Positions 1 to 8,557 of a DNA stretch of 64,000 nt are shown one piece after another; the first letter of the stretch is position 1, and each line of letters begins with the position of its first letter. Below the pieces are notes generated by a model that had not been told where the DNA came from, did no database searches, and saw only the letters and a program-made list of their open reading frames with translations. The position numbers and the translations under genes were made by a program. The DNA comes from JBOFLG01 sp051657745 (GTDB lineage Bacteria; Actinomycetota; Actinomycetes; Actinomycetales; Dermatophilaceae): positions 1 to 64,000 of the forward strand of contig JBOFLG010000072.1 of NCBI GenBank assembly GCA_051657745.1. Reading direction: 5' to 3'.

Positions 1-286
1 GCGAGGTGCTGGGGCGGTCTGCCGCGACGCGGTGCGGCAAGCACGATCCGTCCGGGCTCGGGTCGGGTGGTCTCAGGCATCGACAGTGATTCTGTCACCG
101 ACCGGTCCACCCGATGCACCGCGACGTCAGGTGGGCTCCGTGGCGCCGGGCCAGCCGACCGCCGCCGACCGGGACCATCACGGACAGTCGCGGTTTCTCG
201 GTTTCGCCGCGCGCCGGGATCTGTCTCCCTTACCGTAACGGCAGTCTCGTTCGGCAGGGAACGAGCCAGCAGGGAAGGAACAGCCC
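1..286. other. Left edge, no gene recognised
   Basis: No open frame in the first 286 bases looks like a known protein on either strand. A small inverted repeat (GACAG-TGATT-CTGTC) lies around position 90. The last 20 bases carry the ribosome binding site of the gene starting at 287. No convincing -35/-10 pair was found. Confidence 0.4.
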
Positions 287-1132
287 ATGGGCCTGTTCGG
301 CCGTTTGCGGTCGGGCGAGTACGGGCGGGAGCACGCGGCAGGTCATTCTGCTGCGGGCCCCACCGTGCCGATCGAGACCGAGACCCACGCACCACCCGTC
401 CACGACTCCGAGACGATCGACGCGGAGGTGCTCGCGCATCTCGAGCGCCTCACCGCAGCCGCCGCGGGCGATGTCGGCGTCCTCACCCCCGAGGAGTTCG
501 ACTCGGCACTCACCGCACGCCTGGTCGGCCCTGATCGGCTCCAGGATCCGGATCGTGGCTTCGACTACGCCAACTGGTTCGCCGACGGCGTCCACGAGAT
601 ACTCAGCCTCGACCTGCCCACCGCGGTGGTGATGCTGCCCGAGTCGCGGCTCACCGAAACCGGGCACCGGGTGCCCTCGCTCCTCGAACGCGGCCGACAG
701 AACCTCGCGACTCTCGCGGTGACCTCTGAGGTGGAGGTCGAGCGGGTCGGCGACGGCAGTGGCTCGGTGTACGCCCTGATCGGCGACAGCCCATACACCG
801 CATCGTTCGCGCGGTTCCTTGACCTGGTGGTCCGGCGCCTCCTGCCCCGAGCAGCCACCGACGGTGGTTTCGTGTTCGCGATTCCGTACCGGCACGCCAT
901 CGTCATCCAACCGTGCTCGACCCCGCAGGAGAGCCGCAACGCGCTTGAGCTGGTGCCGCCGTATGCCCAGGCGCTGTACGCCGACGGATCGGGCCCGTTG
1001 TCGCCGCACACATTCCATTGGCTGGACCGGCGTATCACCCGCCTCACCGAGGAACGCCCCGATGGGACCCTCGACCTGGTATCGACGTCGGTGCTTGATC
1101 ACCTACTCGGCGTCCGGCGCACCGCCGGCTGA
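287..1132 (+). CDS. Hypothetical cytoplasmic protein, 281 aa
   Basis: I do not recognise a family. The ATG is preceded by AAGGAA at a spacing of about 6 nt, which supports this start. The first 40 residues are low-complexity and probably disordered. The rest (about 45-275) alternates charged helices with beta-like hydrophobic stretches. There is no signal peptide, membrane segment or Cys cluster. It converges on cdsA with 136 bp between the stop codons. GC content and third-position bias match a real actinobacterial gene. Function unknown. Confidence 0.7.
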   Translation: MGLFGRLRSGEYGREHAAGHSAAGPTVPIETETHAPPVHDSETIDAEVLAHLERLTAAAAGDVGVLTPEEFDSALTARLVGPDRLQDPDRGFDYANWFADGVHEILSLDLPTAVVMLPESRLTETGHRVPSLLERGRQNLATLAVTSEVEVERVGDGSGSVYALIGDSPYTASFARFLDLVVRRLLPRAATDGGFVFAIPYRHAIVIQPCSTPQESRNALELVPPYAQALYADGSGPLSPHTFHWLDRRITRLTEERPDGTLDLVSTSVLDHLLGVRRTAG

Positions 1133-1138
1133 CCTCAC

Positions 1139-1167
1139 CCGGTCGCGGGCTGTCCACCAGCGACCGG
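1139..1167. terminator. Weak hairpin between convergent genes
   Basis: CCGGTCGC (1139-1146) pairs with GCGACCGG (1160-1167) around a 13-nt loop, just after the stop of the first gene and 100 bp past the end of cdsA. There is no T-tract. It could end either transcript. Confidence 0.35.
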
Positions 1168-1268
1168 CACCTGAGAAGATCGCGGGCCGGGTCGGGCCTT
1201 GGCATTCCGCCGGGGCCGGGCCCTCCCCGGACTCGCGCCTGCGGCCAGTGCGCCTGCTGCCAGTCGAC

Positions 1269-2141
1269 CTACACCGGAACGAACACCAGCAGCAGCACGT
1301 AGGCGAACGGCGCCACGACGACCAGCGAGTCGAGCCGATCCATCAACCCACCGTGGCCCGGGAGCAACGTACCCATGTCCTTGACACCGAGGTCCCGTTT
1401 GATGCTCGACTCGACGAGGTCGCCCAACGTCGCCGTCATTGCGGTCACGACACCGAGCAGGACGCCGACCCACCACGCTCCCCCAAGCAGGTGCGGCACG
1501 GTGATCGCGCCGACCACGGCACACGTCAGAACGGACCCCGCGAAGCCTTCCCACGACTTCTTCGGGCTGAGCGACGGCGCCATCGGATGCCGACCGAGCG
1601 AGGCGCCCACCGCGTATCCGCCGATGTCGGAGAAGGCGGCGACCACAATGAAGGTCGCAACCCGCTGACGCCCGTCAGGCGACGCAAGCATAAGCGCCGC
1701 GAAACCGGCAAGGAACACCGGGTAGAACACCACGAAGGCGGATGATGCGAGGTCGCGAGCCGCTCCGTCAAGCCCGTCGGCGACTCGCCAGACCAGCAGT
1801 CCGACGAGAGTCAGGCCAAAGGTCAGCATCAACGCCTCGGCGCCGCGCAGGTACGCCGACCCGAGCATGCCCACCGTGCCGAGCAGGAGCGGTACGACCG
1901 GGATGACGGTCCCGCGATTGGCCAACGCCCGGCGCAGCTCCACGGCACCACTAGCGACCGCACCGATGACCACCACGAGGAAGGCGCGGGCGTCCAGGAG
2001 CAACGTGCTCACCACCACCCCGGCCAGCAACAGTCCGACCCCGACGGCGGCCGGGAGGTTGCGGCCACTGGATGACGCCTCGACCGGTGGCTCGTCGGCC
2101 GGGCCGCTGGCAGTGGTGGCGGGGTTCGCAGGGTCCGTCAT
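1269..2141 (-). CDS. cdsA: Phosphatidate cytidylyltransferase
   Basis: Makes CDP-diacylglycerol from phosphatidic acid and CTP in the cytoplasmic membrane, the branch point for phospholipid and phosphatidylinositol synthesis. The 290-aa product has a hydrophilic N-terminus of about 28 residues, then about eight hydrophobic segments. The family signature is near the C-terminus: SIKRDLGVKDMG followed by PGHGGLMDRLDS (about residues 245-272). The length is normal. It starts 18 nt after the frr stop, so the two are probably cotranscribed, as in most actinobacteria where cdsA closes the pyrH-frr-cdsA run. Confidence 0.95.
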   Translation of the reverse strand: MTDPANPATTASGPADEPPVEASSSGRNLPAAVGVGLLLAGVVVSTLLLDARAFLVVVIGAVASGAVELRRALANRGTVIPVVPLLLGTVGMLGSAYLRGAEALMLTFGLTLVGLLVWRVADGLDGAARDLASSAFVVFYPVFLAGFAALMLASPDGRQRVATFIVVAAFSDIGGYAVGASLGRHPMAPSLSPKKSWEGFAGSVLTCAVVGAITVPHLLGGAWWVGVLLGVVTAMTATLGDLVESSIKRDLGVKDMGTLLPGHGGLMDRLDSLVVVAPFAYVLLLVFVPV

Positions 2142-2159
2142 CGTGAGGTACCAGCTGGT

Positions 2160-2717
2160 TCAGACCTCGAGCAGCTCGGTCTCCTTGCGCTGCAGCAGGT
2201 CGTCGATCTGATCCACGTGCCGTTTGGTGACCGACTCGAGCTCTTTCTCGGCGCGCGAGCCATCGTCCTCGCCGATCTCGCCGTCCTTCACCAGACGCTC
2301 CAGCGAGGTCTTGGCCTGCCGGCGGATGTTGCGTACCGACACCCGAGCCTCCTCGGCCTGATGGTGCGCCATCCGGACGTACTCCTTGCGCCGCTCCTCG
2401 GTGAGTTGGGGCATCACGCAGCGGATGATCGTGCCGTCGTTGCTGGGGTTGACGCCCAGGTCAGCCTGCTGGATGGCCTTCTCGATAGCGTGCATCGAGC
2501 CCTTGTCGAACGGGCTGATGACGATCGTGCGCGCCTCGGGAGTCTGGAACGACGCGAGTTGCTGTAACGGAGTGGGCGCACCGTAGTAGTCGACGACCAA
2601 CTTCTGGAAGATCCCCGGGTGCGCCCGCCCGGTGCGGATTCCGGCGAAACTCTCCTTGGCGACCTCGACAGCCTTCTCCATCTTCTCCTCGGCCTCGAAC
2701 AAGGTCTCGTCAATCAT
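2160..2717 (-). CDS. frr: Ribosome recycling factor
   Basis: Splits post-termination ribosomes together with EF-G. The start chosen is the internal ATG giving MIDETLFEAEEKMEKAV, the usual actinobacterial N-terminus; it has AAGGAG about 9 nt upstream. The 185-aa product has the three-helix-bundle domain in two stretches, with the motif RTGRAHP near residue 30, the small inserted beta domain at about 30-105, and a helical C-terminus. It lies 77 nt behind pyrH and just ahead of cdsA. Confidence 0.96.
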   Translation of the reverse strand: MIDETLFEAEEKMEKAVEVAKESFAGIRTGRAHPGIFQKLVVDYYGAPTPLQQLASFQTPEARTIVISPFDKGSMHAIEKAIQQADLGVNPSNDGTIIRCVMPQLTEERRKEYVRMAHHQAEEARVSVRNIRRQAKTSLERLVKDGEIGEDDGSRAEKELESVTKRHVDQIDDLLQRKETELLEV

Positions 2718-2794
2718 GACGCGGGTCTCCTTCACAAGTGGTGCCTGGGCGCACGGGGCGGGTCCAGTGTGTCAAAGGCATGCTGGGTGTGGCG

Positions 2795-3547
2795 TCAGGC
2801 CAAGACCAGGGTGCCGATCGGCTCGCCACGCAGCGCCTGGGTGATGTTCCCCTCGCCCTCCATGCCGAAGACGACCATCGGCAGCCGGTTGTCCATACAG
2901 AGGCTGAACGCCGCAGCGTCAACCACCTCGAGGCGGCAGCGCAGCGCCTCGGCGAAGGTGACCCGGTCAAGCTTCCGAGCGCCCGGGGTGGTGCGCGGGT
3001 CGGAGTCGTAGACACCATCGACACCGTTCTTGCTCACCAGCACGGCATCGCACTGGATCTCCAGAGCGCGCTGTGCGCTGACCGTGTCGGTCGAGAAGTA
3101 CGGCATCCCCGCTCCCGCCCCGAAGATCACCACCCGGCCTTTCTCGAGATGACGCATCGCCCGCCGCGGGATGTACGGCTCGGCCACCTGCCCCATGGCG
3201 ATCGCGGATTGCACGCGGGTGTCCACTCCCTCCTTCTCGAGGAAGTCCTGCAGGGCCAGACAGTTCATCACCGTGCCGAGCATGCCCATGTAGTCGGCGC
3301 GAGAGCGCTCCATCCCCTTCTGCTGCAACTCGGCGCCGCGGAAGAAATTGCCGCCACCCACGACAACCCCCACCTGGACACCCTCCGACGCTGCGACCGC
3401 GATCTGGCGGGCCACCGCGTGCACCACCTCAGGATCGACGCCCACTTGGCCGCCACCGAACGCCTCACCGGACAGTTTGAGCAGGACGCGGCGCGGGCGA
3501 ACTGGGGGGCCCGGCATCGATGGCGCCTCGGTCAGGGTCTGGGTCAC
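2795..3547 (-). CDS. pyrH: UMP kinase
   Basis: Phosphorylates UMP to UDP with ATP (hexameric amino-acid-kinase fold, cytosolic). The start chosen is GTG at 3547, which has GAGGAG 8 nt upstream; the open frame runs further back, but without similarity. The 250-aa product shows RRVLLKLSGEAF at the N-terminus, VVVGGGNFFRG, the SAIAMGQVAEPY region and VLVSKNGVDGVYDSDP. In most actinobacteria pyrH follows tsf directly; here about 7.5 kb of unrelated genes separate them. Confidence 0.95.
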   Translation of the reverse strand: MTQTLTEAPSMPGPPVRPRRVLLKLSGEAFGGGQVGVDPEVVHAVARQIAVAASEGVQVGVVVGGGNFFRGAELQQKGMERSRADYMGMLGTVMNCLALQDFLEKEGVDTRVQSAIAMGQVAEPYIPRRAMRHLEKGRVVIFGAGAGMPYFSTDTVSAQRALEIQCDAVLVSKNGVDGVYDSDPRTTPGARKLDRVTFAEALRCRLEVVDAAAFSLCMDNRLPMVVFGMEGEGNITQALRGEPIGTLVLA

Positions 3548-3593
3548 GCGGCGGGCTCCTCGAAGGCGGTAGTGGTCCCACGATCCTGTCACA

Positions 3594-3639
3594 TGCCGGA
3601 TGCCGGTCACGCCCGACCAGGCGTGGCCGGCATCCGGCA
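3594..3639. terminator. Strong 19-bp hairpin before pyrH
   Basis: The left arm 3594-3612 and right arm 3621-3639 pair over 19 bp with a single G:U, closing an 8-nt loop. It sits after the stop of the ABC permease (3771) and before pyrH (3547) on the minus strand. It probably ends the cassette transcript. There is no T-run, as is common in high-GC genomes. The stem contains CGGATGCC, also found in the tsf terminator. Confidence 0.65.
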
Positions 3640-3770
3640 GACCCCGCGGGGTGGGTGCCTTCAGGTGGGGCCCTCGGGGAGGGGTCACCGCGGGTGCAGG
3701 CTCACGTCCGGCGGCGCCACCACGGTGGCGGTGCGGTTGACCGGGCCCAGCCCGAGGTGGCCCCGGCGCG

Positions 3771-4661
3771 TCAGACGTCAGTGCGCACCAGGCGGGTCCA
3801 TGCCGCAGCCACGCTCGCGAGTACCCAGCCGGCGACCACCGCGGCTCCCACCCCGGCATCCGCCGTGCCGGTCAGCGTCGTGAACGAGGTCGCCGCCTCC
3901 GATGGCAGGTAGTCGAGCACGCCTGCCCAGTCGTCCGGGAGAAGCAGCCGGCCCAGGCCGGGGATGACCAGAACCAGGCCCGCATACCCGCCAATCGCGG
4001 CACCCAGACCACGCATCAGCACGCCCAGTCCCAGACCGAGTACCGACATCCCGACGAGGTAGACACCGGTGCCGATCACCGCGCGGGCCACCCCGTCATC
4101 GCCCCAGGCCGCGGTCGGTTCACCTCCCACGTCGAGCAGCGCAGTCCCGACCGCCCAGGCCCCGACGGTCGCGAGCAGCACGACCGGCCCGACCAGCCCG
4201 ACGAACGAGACCACCCTGGCCAGGAGCGCGGTCCAGCGACGCGGCACCGCAGTCATCGTCGTACGCACCATGCCCGAGCCGTACTCACGGGCGCCGACGA
4301 CGACGCCCAGGATGCCGAGGATCAGCACCGCCGGGGTGGCACCGGCCAGCACGGTCGAGAGCGGGTCCGACCCGGGTGCCGTTCCCGGGCCACCACCACC
4401 GGGCCCGACACCCTCGGTAGCACCGGTCGCGGTGGTGGCGGCGATGGCCCCGATCCCCACCATCACCACCGCGCAGGCCAGCAGGGTCCACAGGGTCGAG
4501 CGCACAGACACGAGCTTGATCCACTCGCTGCGCACGACCCGCAGGACCGTGGCGTGGTGGCCGTCGGCGGGCCTGGCGGGCCTGGCGGGCCTGGCGGGGC
4601 GAGATGGCGCCGGTGCACCGGCATCCGAGATGGTCTGGGCAGGGTCGATAGTCGTCGACAT
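3771..4661 (-). CDS. ABC-2 type transporter permease
   Basis: A 296-aa membrane subunit, predicted to work with the ATPase encoded just upstream (4724-5632). The N-terminal 35 residues are low-complexity with an Ala-Arg-Pro repeat. A coupling-helix-like stretch RSEWIKLVSVRSTLW follows, typical of ABC-2 permeases of the YhaP/BcrB kind. About six hydrophobic segments span residues 55-290. There is a Gly/Pro-rich extracytoplasmic loop near 85-100 (GPGGGGPGT). The substrate cannot be deduced; such pairs often act in drug, lantibiotic or lipid efflux. The gene starts 62 nt behind the ATPase. Confidence 0.85.
   Translation of the reverse strand: MSTTIDPAQTISDAGAPAPSRPARPARPARPADGHHATVLRVVRSEWIKLVSVRSTLWTLLACAVVMVGIGAIAATTATGATEGVGPGGGGPGTAPGSDPLSTVLAGATPAVLILGILGVVVGAREYGSGMVRTTMTAVPRRWTALLARVVSFVGLVGPVVLLATVGAWAVGTALLDVGGEPTAAWGDDGVARAVIGTGVYLVGMSVLGLGLGVLMRGLGAAIGGYAGLVLVIPGLGRLLLPDDWAGVLDYLPSEAATSFTTLTGTADAGVGAAVVAGWVLASVAAAWTRLVRTDV
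4566..4592. repeat. 9-bp tandem repeat inside permease 5' end
   Basis: GGCGGGCCT is repeated three times. Because the unit is nine bases it keeps frame and encodes the Ala-Arg-Pro triplets of the permease N-terminus. Copy number may vary between strains. Confidence 0.8.
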
Positions 4662-4723
4662 GGCAGGGCTCCTTGGTCAGGTCGTGGTGGGGGCGAAGTC
4701 GGGAAGTCGGGAGTCGGAGAAGG

Positions 4724-5632
4724 TCAGGCGGCGTGGCCGCGGTACTCGACCGTGTCGCGGGTCAGCGCCATGAACGCCTCCTCCAGCGAGGGTGCGTCAG
4801 CGGCGAGGCGATGCAGCACCACCCCGTGCCCGGCCGCAACCTCGCCGACCCGGCTGGCCTCGACCCCGCTGACGGTCAGCGCGGTCGCCGAGGTCGTGGT
4901 CACCGATGCGCCCGCGCCGGCCAGCGCGGCCGAGAGCGCCTCGGCCTGCGGCGTCTCGACGTGCACCGTTCCCGCAGAGGCGCGGTGGATGAAGTCGCTC
5001 ATCGACTCATCGGCGAGCACTCGGCCCTGGCCGACCACGACGAGGTGGTCGGCGGTCAGTTCCATCTCGCTCATCAAGTGGCTCGAGAGCAGCACCGTGC
5101 GACCCTCGCGGGCCAGTCCGCGCAACAGGTCCCGGATCCAGAGGATGCCGTCGGGGTCGAGCCCGTTGACCGGCTCGTCGAGCATGACCACCTCGGGGTC
5201 ACCCAGCAAGGCGGTGCCGATACCGAGCCGCTGGCCCATGCCGAGCGAGAACCCGCCGGCCTTCTGGTCGGCCACCGCGGCCAGCCCGACGATCTCCAAG
5301 ACTTCCTCGACGCGGGCCTTCCCGATCCCGACCGTGGCGGCCACCGCGCGCAGGTGGTTACGCGCACTCCGGGCCTTATCGACCGACTTGCCGTCGAGCA
5401 GCGCGCCCATGGTCATCAGGGGCGCGGGGTCGCGGCGGTAGTCGCGGCCGGCTACCCGGGCGTGGCCGGAGGTGGGGGCGTCCAAGCCCAGCACCACGCG
5501 CATCGTGGTGGACTTGCCGGCACCGTTCGGGCCGAGGAAGCCGGTGACCCGGCCGGGGTGAGCGGTGAACGTCATCCCGTCCACCGCGGTGGTGGGTCCG
5601 TACCGCTTCACCAGGTCGACGACCTCGATCAT
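4724..5632 (-). CDS. ABC transporter ATP-binding protein (BcrA/DrrA type)
   Basis: Cytoplasmic ATPase of 302 aa for the adjacent permease. The start is the ATG giving MIEVVDLVKRYG, with GGAG 6 nt upstream. Walker A is GPNGAGKST (residues 34-42). The signature loop is the variant SLGMGQRLG. Walker B is VVMLDEPVNGLDP, and the switch His lies in SSHLMSE. The C-terminal 90 residues form the extra domain usual in drug-resistance ATPases (DUF4162-like). About 200 bp separate it from the response regulator upstream, so it may have its own promoter that this regulator controls; that is inference. Confidence 0.92.
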   Translation of the reverse strand: MIEVVDLVKRYGPTTAVDGMTFTAHPGRVTGFLGPNGAGKSTTMRVVLGLDAPTSGHARVAGRDYRRDPAPLMTMGALLDGKSVDKARSARNHLRAVAATVGIGKARVEEVLEIVGLAAVADQKAGGFSLGMGQRLGIGTALLGDPEVVMLDEPVNGLDPDGILWIRDLLRGLAREGRTVLLSSHLMSEMELTADHLVVVGQGRVLADESMSDFIHRASAGTVHVETPQAEALSAALAGAGASVTTTSATALTVSGVEASRVGEVAAGHGVVLHRLAADAPSLEEAFMALTRDTVEYRGHAA

Positions 5633-5832
5633 CAGCTGCTCCATCCGTGCAGGACCGAGAGCTGCTCTCTCGGCGTGTCCCACCACGGTCGCGTTCGGAG
5701 GTGCGAGTCGTCGTCGGCGTGGCGCGGTCTCCTCGGCCTACCGCGGGCGCGGTACCCGGATGACGACCGCCGGGGCCCGGACGCCACGCCGTCACCGACG
5801 GATGCCGCGCCCAGACTCGACACCAGCTGGCG

Positions 5833-6507
5833 TCATCCGGTGGGGTCGGTGCGCACGAGGCCGGTCTGGAACGCCAGCACGACGAGCTGGGCACGGTCGC
5901 GAGCGCCCACCTTGGACATCGCCCGGTTGACATGGGTCTTGACCGTGGCCGGCGAGAGGACCAGCCGGGTCGCGATCTCGTCGTTGGCCAGCCCCTCACC
6001 GACGAGCGCCACGACCTCGCGCTCCCGGTCGGTGAGGACCGCGAGCCGGGCGTCGGTCGCCCCAGCCTGAGCGCGCGGCGCGGCGAGGACGCGGTCGATC
6101 AGCGTGCGGGTGGCCCGGGGGGAAAGCAGCGACTCGCCAGCCGCCACCACCCGGACAGCATCGAGGAACGCGGCCGGCTCGACATCTTTGCCGAGAAAGC
6201 CGGCCGCCCCGGCACGCAACGCCTCCAGCACGTAGTCATCAGCCTCGAACGTGGTGAGCACGACGACGTGCACGCCGTCGAGCTCGGGGTCGGCGGCGAT
6301 GCGTGCCGTGGCCCGGATGCCGTCGAGCACCGGCATCCGGATGTCCATCAGCACCACGTCCGGGCGCAGCTCGCGGGCCAGGGCCACCGCTGCCTCGCCG
6401 TCGGCTGCCTCGCCCACCACCTCGAGGTCGGGGGCGGACCGGACCAGCGCGGCGAACCCGGCCCGGATCAGGGCCTGGTCGTCGGCGAGCAGGATCCGCG
6501 TCGTCAT
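5833..6507 (-). CDS. NarL/LuxR-family response regulator
   Basis: A 224-aa DNA-binding regulator. The receiver domain covers residues 4-120, with acidic pair D9-D10, phospho-acceptor D55 in VVLMDIRMP, T85/T86, and K106 in GFLGKD. The C-terminal LuxR-type HTH (about 155-215) shows LTDREREVVALVGEG and ATVKTHVNRAMSKVG. Its ATG overlaps the stop of the kinase gene by 4 nt, so they form one two-component system. Likely targets are the ABC genes immediately downstream (inference). Confidence 0.95.
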   Translation of the reverse strand: MTTRILLADDQALIRAGFAALVRSAPDLEVVGEAADGEAAVALARELRPDVVLMDIRMPVLDGIRATARIAADPELDGVHVVVLTTFEADDYVLEALRAGAAGFLGKDVEPAAFLDAVRVVAAGESLLSPRATRTLIDRVLAAPRAQAGATDARLAVLTDREREVVALVGEGLANDEIATRLVLSPATVKTHVNRAMSKVGARDRAQLVVLAFQTGLVRTDPTG

Positions 6508-7742
6508 CCGGCTGCCCCTGCCGGACGCACCGGGACTCGGACGTCAACCACCCAGTGCCGCCCGCCCGGTTCGACACCCGCGGTGAGGTCCGCGCCGACG
6601 AGCAGGGCGCGCTCGCGCATCCCGACCAGCCCGTGCCCGCCGCTGCCGTCGTTCCCGGCGATCCGCCCGAGGCGGGCTGGCTCGCTGGACACCCCGTTGC
6701 GCACCACCAGTCGAACCTCATCGGCTGCACCGACCGTGTCGAGTTCGACCGGCCCGATGCCGTGCCGAGCAGCATTGGTGAGTGCCTCCTGAGCGATGCG
6801 GTACAGGTGCAGCCCGGTGAGCTCGTTGAGCACCGGGAGCGTACCGGCCCGCCGATGAGTCACCACCGAGCCCGAGGCACGCATCCGCTCGACGAGCACC
6901 TCCAGGTCGGCGAACGTCGGTGCGGGAGTGTCGGGTTGGCGCCGAGGTTCGTCGCCGTCCGGGGCGCCACGGAGCACGTCGACCAGGGCGTGCATCTCCT
7001 CGAGCGCCCGGGTACTTGAGGACCGAACATGGCGCAGCGAGCGGCCTGCCTCGACCGGGTCCTCGGTGAGCAGGTGTTCGGCCACCCCGGCGTGGACGGT
7101 GATGGTGGCGACGTGGTGAGCGACGACGTCGTGCAACTCGCGCCCGATCCGCAGGCGCTCCTCGGCGACCCGGCGCCGGGCCTCTTCCTCGCGGGTGGCC
7201 TCGGCGCGCTCGGCCCGCTCAACCGCGGCGGCGACGACCTCGCGGCCGCTGCGCACGGCATCACCGATGGCAGCCGGGAGCAGCGTCCACGCGACTGCGG
7301 CGTAGGCCAGCGCATCACCCACCCCCACGTCGAAGCGGGCCGCCACCACGCCGAAAGCAGCCAGCCCGGTGAGCAGCCCAGCGGCTGCCGCGATGCGACG
7401 GTTGGTGTGCGCAGCCACCGTGTACAACGCCACGACGAGTATCGGGAGACCCCGGCCCGGCGAGTCAAGGGCCGGCACGGTGCCCAGCACGACCAGCAGC
7501 GTCCCGGCCCAGACGGGCAGTGGGTATCGGCGCCGAAACGCCAGGATCCCGCCCACGGCGACGAGCAGGACGGCGGCGAGCGGGGTCAAGCCGCTGGCCT
7601 CGACGCCGACCGCACTCTGCGGGGTCGGCGGTACACCCGCGAGGGACGCTGCCGTGACGGCCGCAGCAAGCAGGGCGTCGGCGGCCTGCGGATGCCGGTC
7701 GGCCCAGCGACGCCGACGCCCGGAAGCCGGCCGGGTCACCAC
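6504..7742 (-). CDS. Sensor histidine kinase (HisKA_3 type)
   Basis: A 412-aa membrane kinase partnered with the overlapping response regulator. Five or so hydrophobic segments occupy residues 22-165 with very short loops, so it is an intramembrane-sensing kinase with no obvious extracellular domain. A coiled coil (165-198) leads to the dimerisation box RIGRELHDVVAHHV with phospho-acceptor H204. The ATPase domain has an N-box EALTNAARHG and a G-box GSGGHGLVGMRERA. This is the layout of NarL-type kinases that control drug or lantibiotic ABC exporters. Confidence 0.93.
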   Translation of the reverse strand: MVTRPASGRRRRWADRHPQAADALLAAAVTAASLAGVPPTPQSAVGVEASGLTPLAAVLLVAVGGILAFRRRYPLPVWAGTLLVVLGTVPALDSPGRGLPILVVALYTVAAHTNRRIAAAAGLLTGLAAFGVVAARFDVGVGDALAYAAVAWTLLPAAIGDAVRSGREVVAAAVERAERAEATREEEARRRVAEERLRIGRELHDVVAHHVATITVHAGVAEHLLTEDPVEAGRSLRHVRSSSTRALEEMHALVDVLRGAPDGDEPRRQPDTPAPTFADLEVLVERMRASGSVVTHRRAGTLPVLNELTGLHLYRIAQEALTNAARHGIGPVELDTVGAADEVRLVVRNGVSSEPARLGRIAGNDGSGGHGLVGMRERALLVGADLTAGVEPGGRHWVVDVRVPVRPAGAAG

Positions 7743-7942
7743 CCGACGTGACGGATGAAGAACTCAGCCTCGATGTCGCGCCCACCGGTCGGGTCCGGCG
7801 GCGGGTCGGCATCCTGGCCAGTCACCATGTCCTCGAAACGCACCCGCGGGAGTTCGACGTGCACGCGCGCGGCCGGAACGTGGGCGGCTTCCGCGGAGTG
7901 TGCACCGGAATCAGGCGGAGTGTTCGCGGGCTCGGGCATCAT
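7736..7942 (-). CDS. Small hypothetical protein, about 68 aa
   Basis: An acidic, Pro- and Ala-rich small protein with no recognised family. The likely start is one of two adjacent ATGs (7942 or 7939), because GGAGG lies 5-8 nt upstream; the open frame extends 12 codons further. The last residues (IEAEFFIRHVGW) look folded, the first 30 disordered. It overlaps the kinase start by 7 nt, so it is probably translationally coupled to the kinase. Its place between the membrane proteins and the kinase could make it an accessory sensor or regulator, but nothing in the sequence shows this. Confidence 0.55.
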   Translation of the reverse strand: MMPEPANTPPDSGAHSAEAAHVPAARVHVELPRVRFEDMVTGQDADPPPDPTGGRDIEAEFFIRHVGW

Positions 7943-7987
7943 GACCACCTCCACCGTGAGTGTCCCACGAGTCTTCACGCCCTGATC

Positions 7988-8557
7988 TCACTCAGCCTCG
8001 TCTCGCCGGGTTCGTGTGCGGATCAGCAGAGGCTGGATGACATATCCACACGCAGTGAGCCCGAGAAGGGCTGCAACTGCGGATGCGGCGGCTGGCCTGT
8101 CCAGACCACGGCTGATCGGCGCGAGCGGAGTACTGAACTGCAGCCCGATCCCGAACAACCCGACGACGAGCGCCGCGGCCCACGGCTCTCGGACACCGAG
8201 GAGCGCCGCTCCCATCCCAACGCCGGCGACCGCGGCCACCCAGATGCTCAGCAGCGGAGGCAGGCCGAGCAGCGGGGCAGCGCCAAGGAGCATGGCGAGA
8301 AGGACCACAACCGTGGTCGCGGCGACAAGCCGGTCCAGTAAGGCTCGGGTCGCCGCAGCAAGTAACGACCCGAATCCGGTATCCAGCACGAGGAGGGTTG
8401 CGCTGACCTGAATCGTTGCTACCGGCCACACCAAGGGAATCGGCTGTCGTGGAGCAGCGAACGAGGCACTGTCCGCGGCAAACATCAGCACGATTCCACC
8501 GAGGGTCAGGAGCAAGGCTGGGACGACGTGATGCGCTCTCAGCCAGACGCGGATCAC
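7988..8557 (-). CDS. Hypothetical membrane protein, 189 aa
   Basis: No family recognised. Five to six hydrophobic segments cover most of the protein (roughly 11-28, 45-60, 75-95, 105-122, 125-142, 158-178), with a short basic tail RTRTRRDEAE that favours a cytoplasmic C-terminus. Its start overlaps the stop of the 402-aa membrane protein (ATGA), and both follow an ABC ATPase gene. It is a plausible second permease half of that transporter (inference). Confidence 0.75.
   Translation of the reverse strand: MIRVWLRAHHVVPALLLTLGGIVLMFAADSASFAAPRQPIPLVWPVATIQVSATLLVLDTGFGSLLAAATRALLDRLVAATTVVVLLAMLLGAAPLLGLPPLLSIWVAAVAGVGMGAALLGVREPWAAALVVGLFGIGLQFSTPLAPISRGLDRPAAASAVAALLGLTACGYVIQPLLIRTRTRRDEAE

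Noticed and set aside
230..1102. Long open frame opposite the first gene
   Set aside because: It is antisense to a frame with a good ribosome binding site and reads as Arg/His/Gly-rich text typical of high-GC shadow frames.
4673..6070. 465-codon plus-strand frame over the ABC ATPase and response regulator
   Set aside because: The minus strand encodes clear ATPase and receiver/HTH motifs; the plus frame has no family motif.
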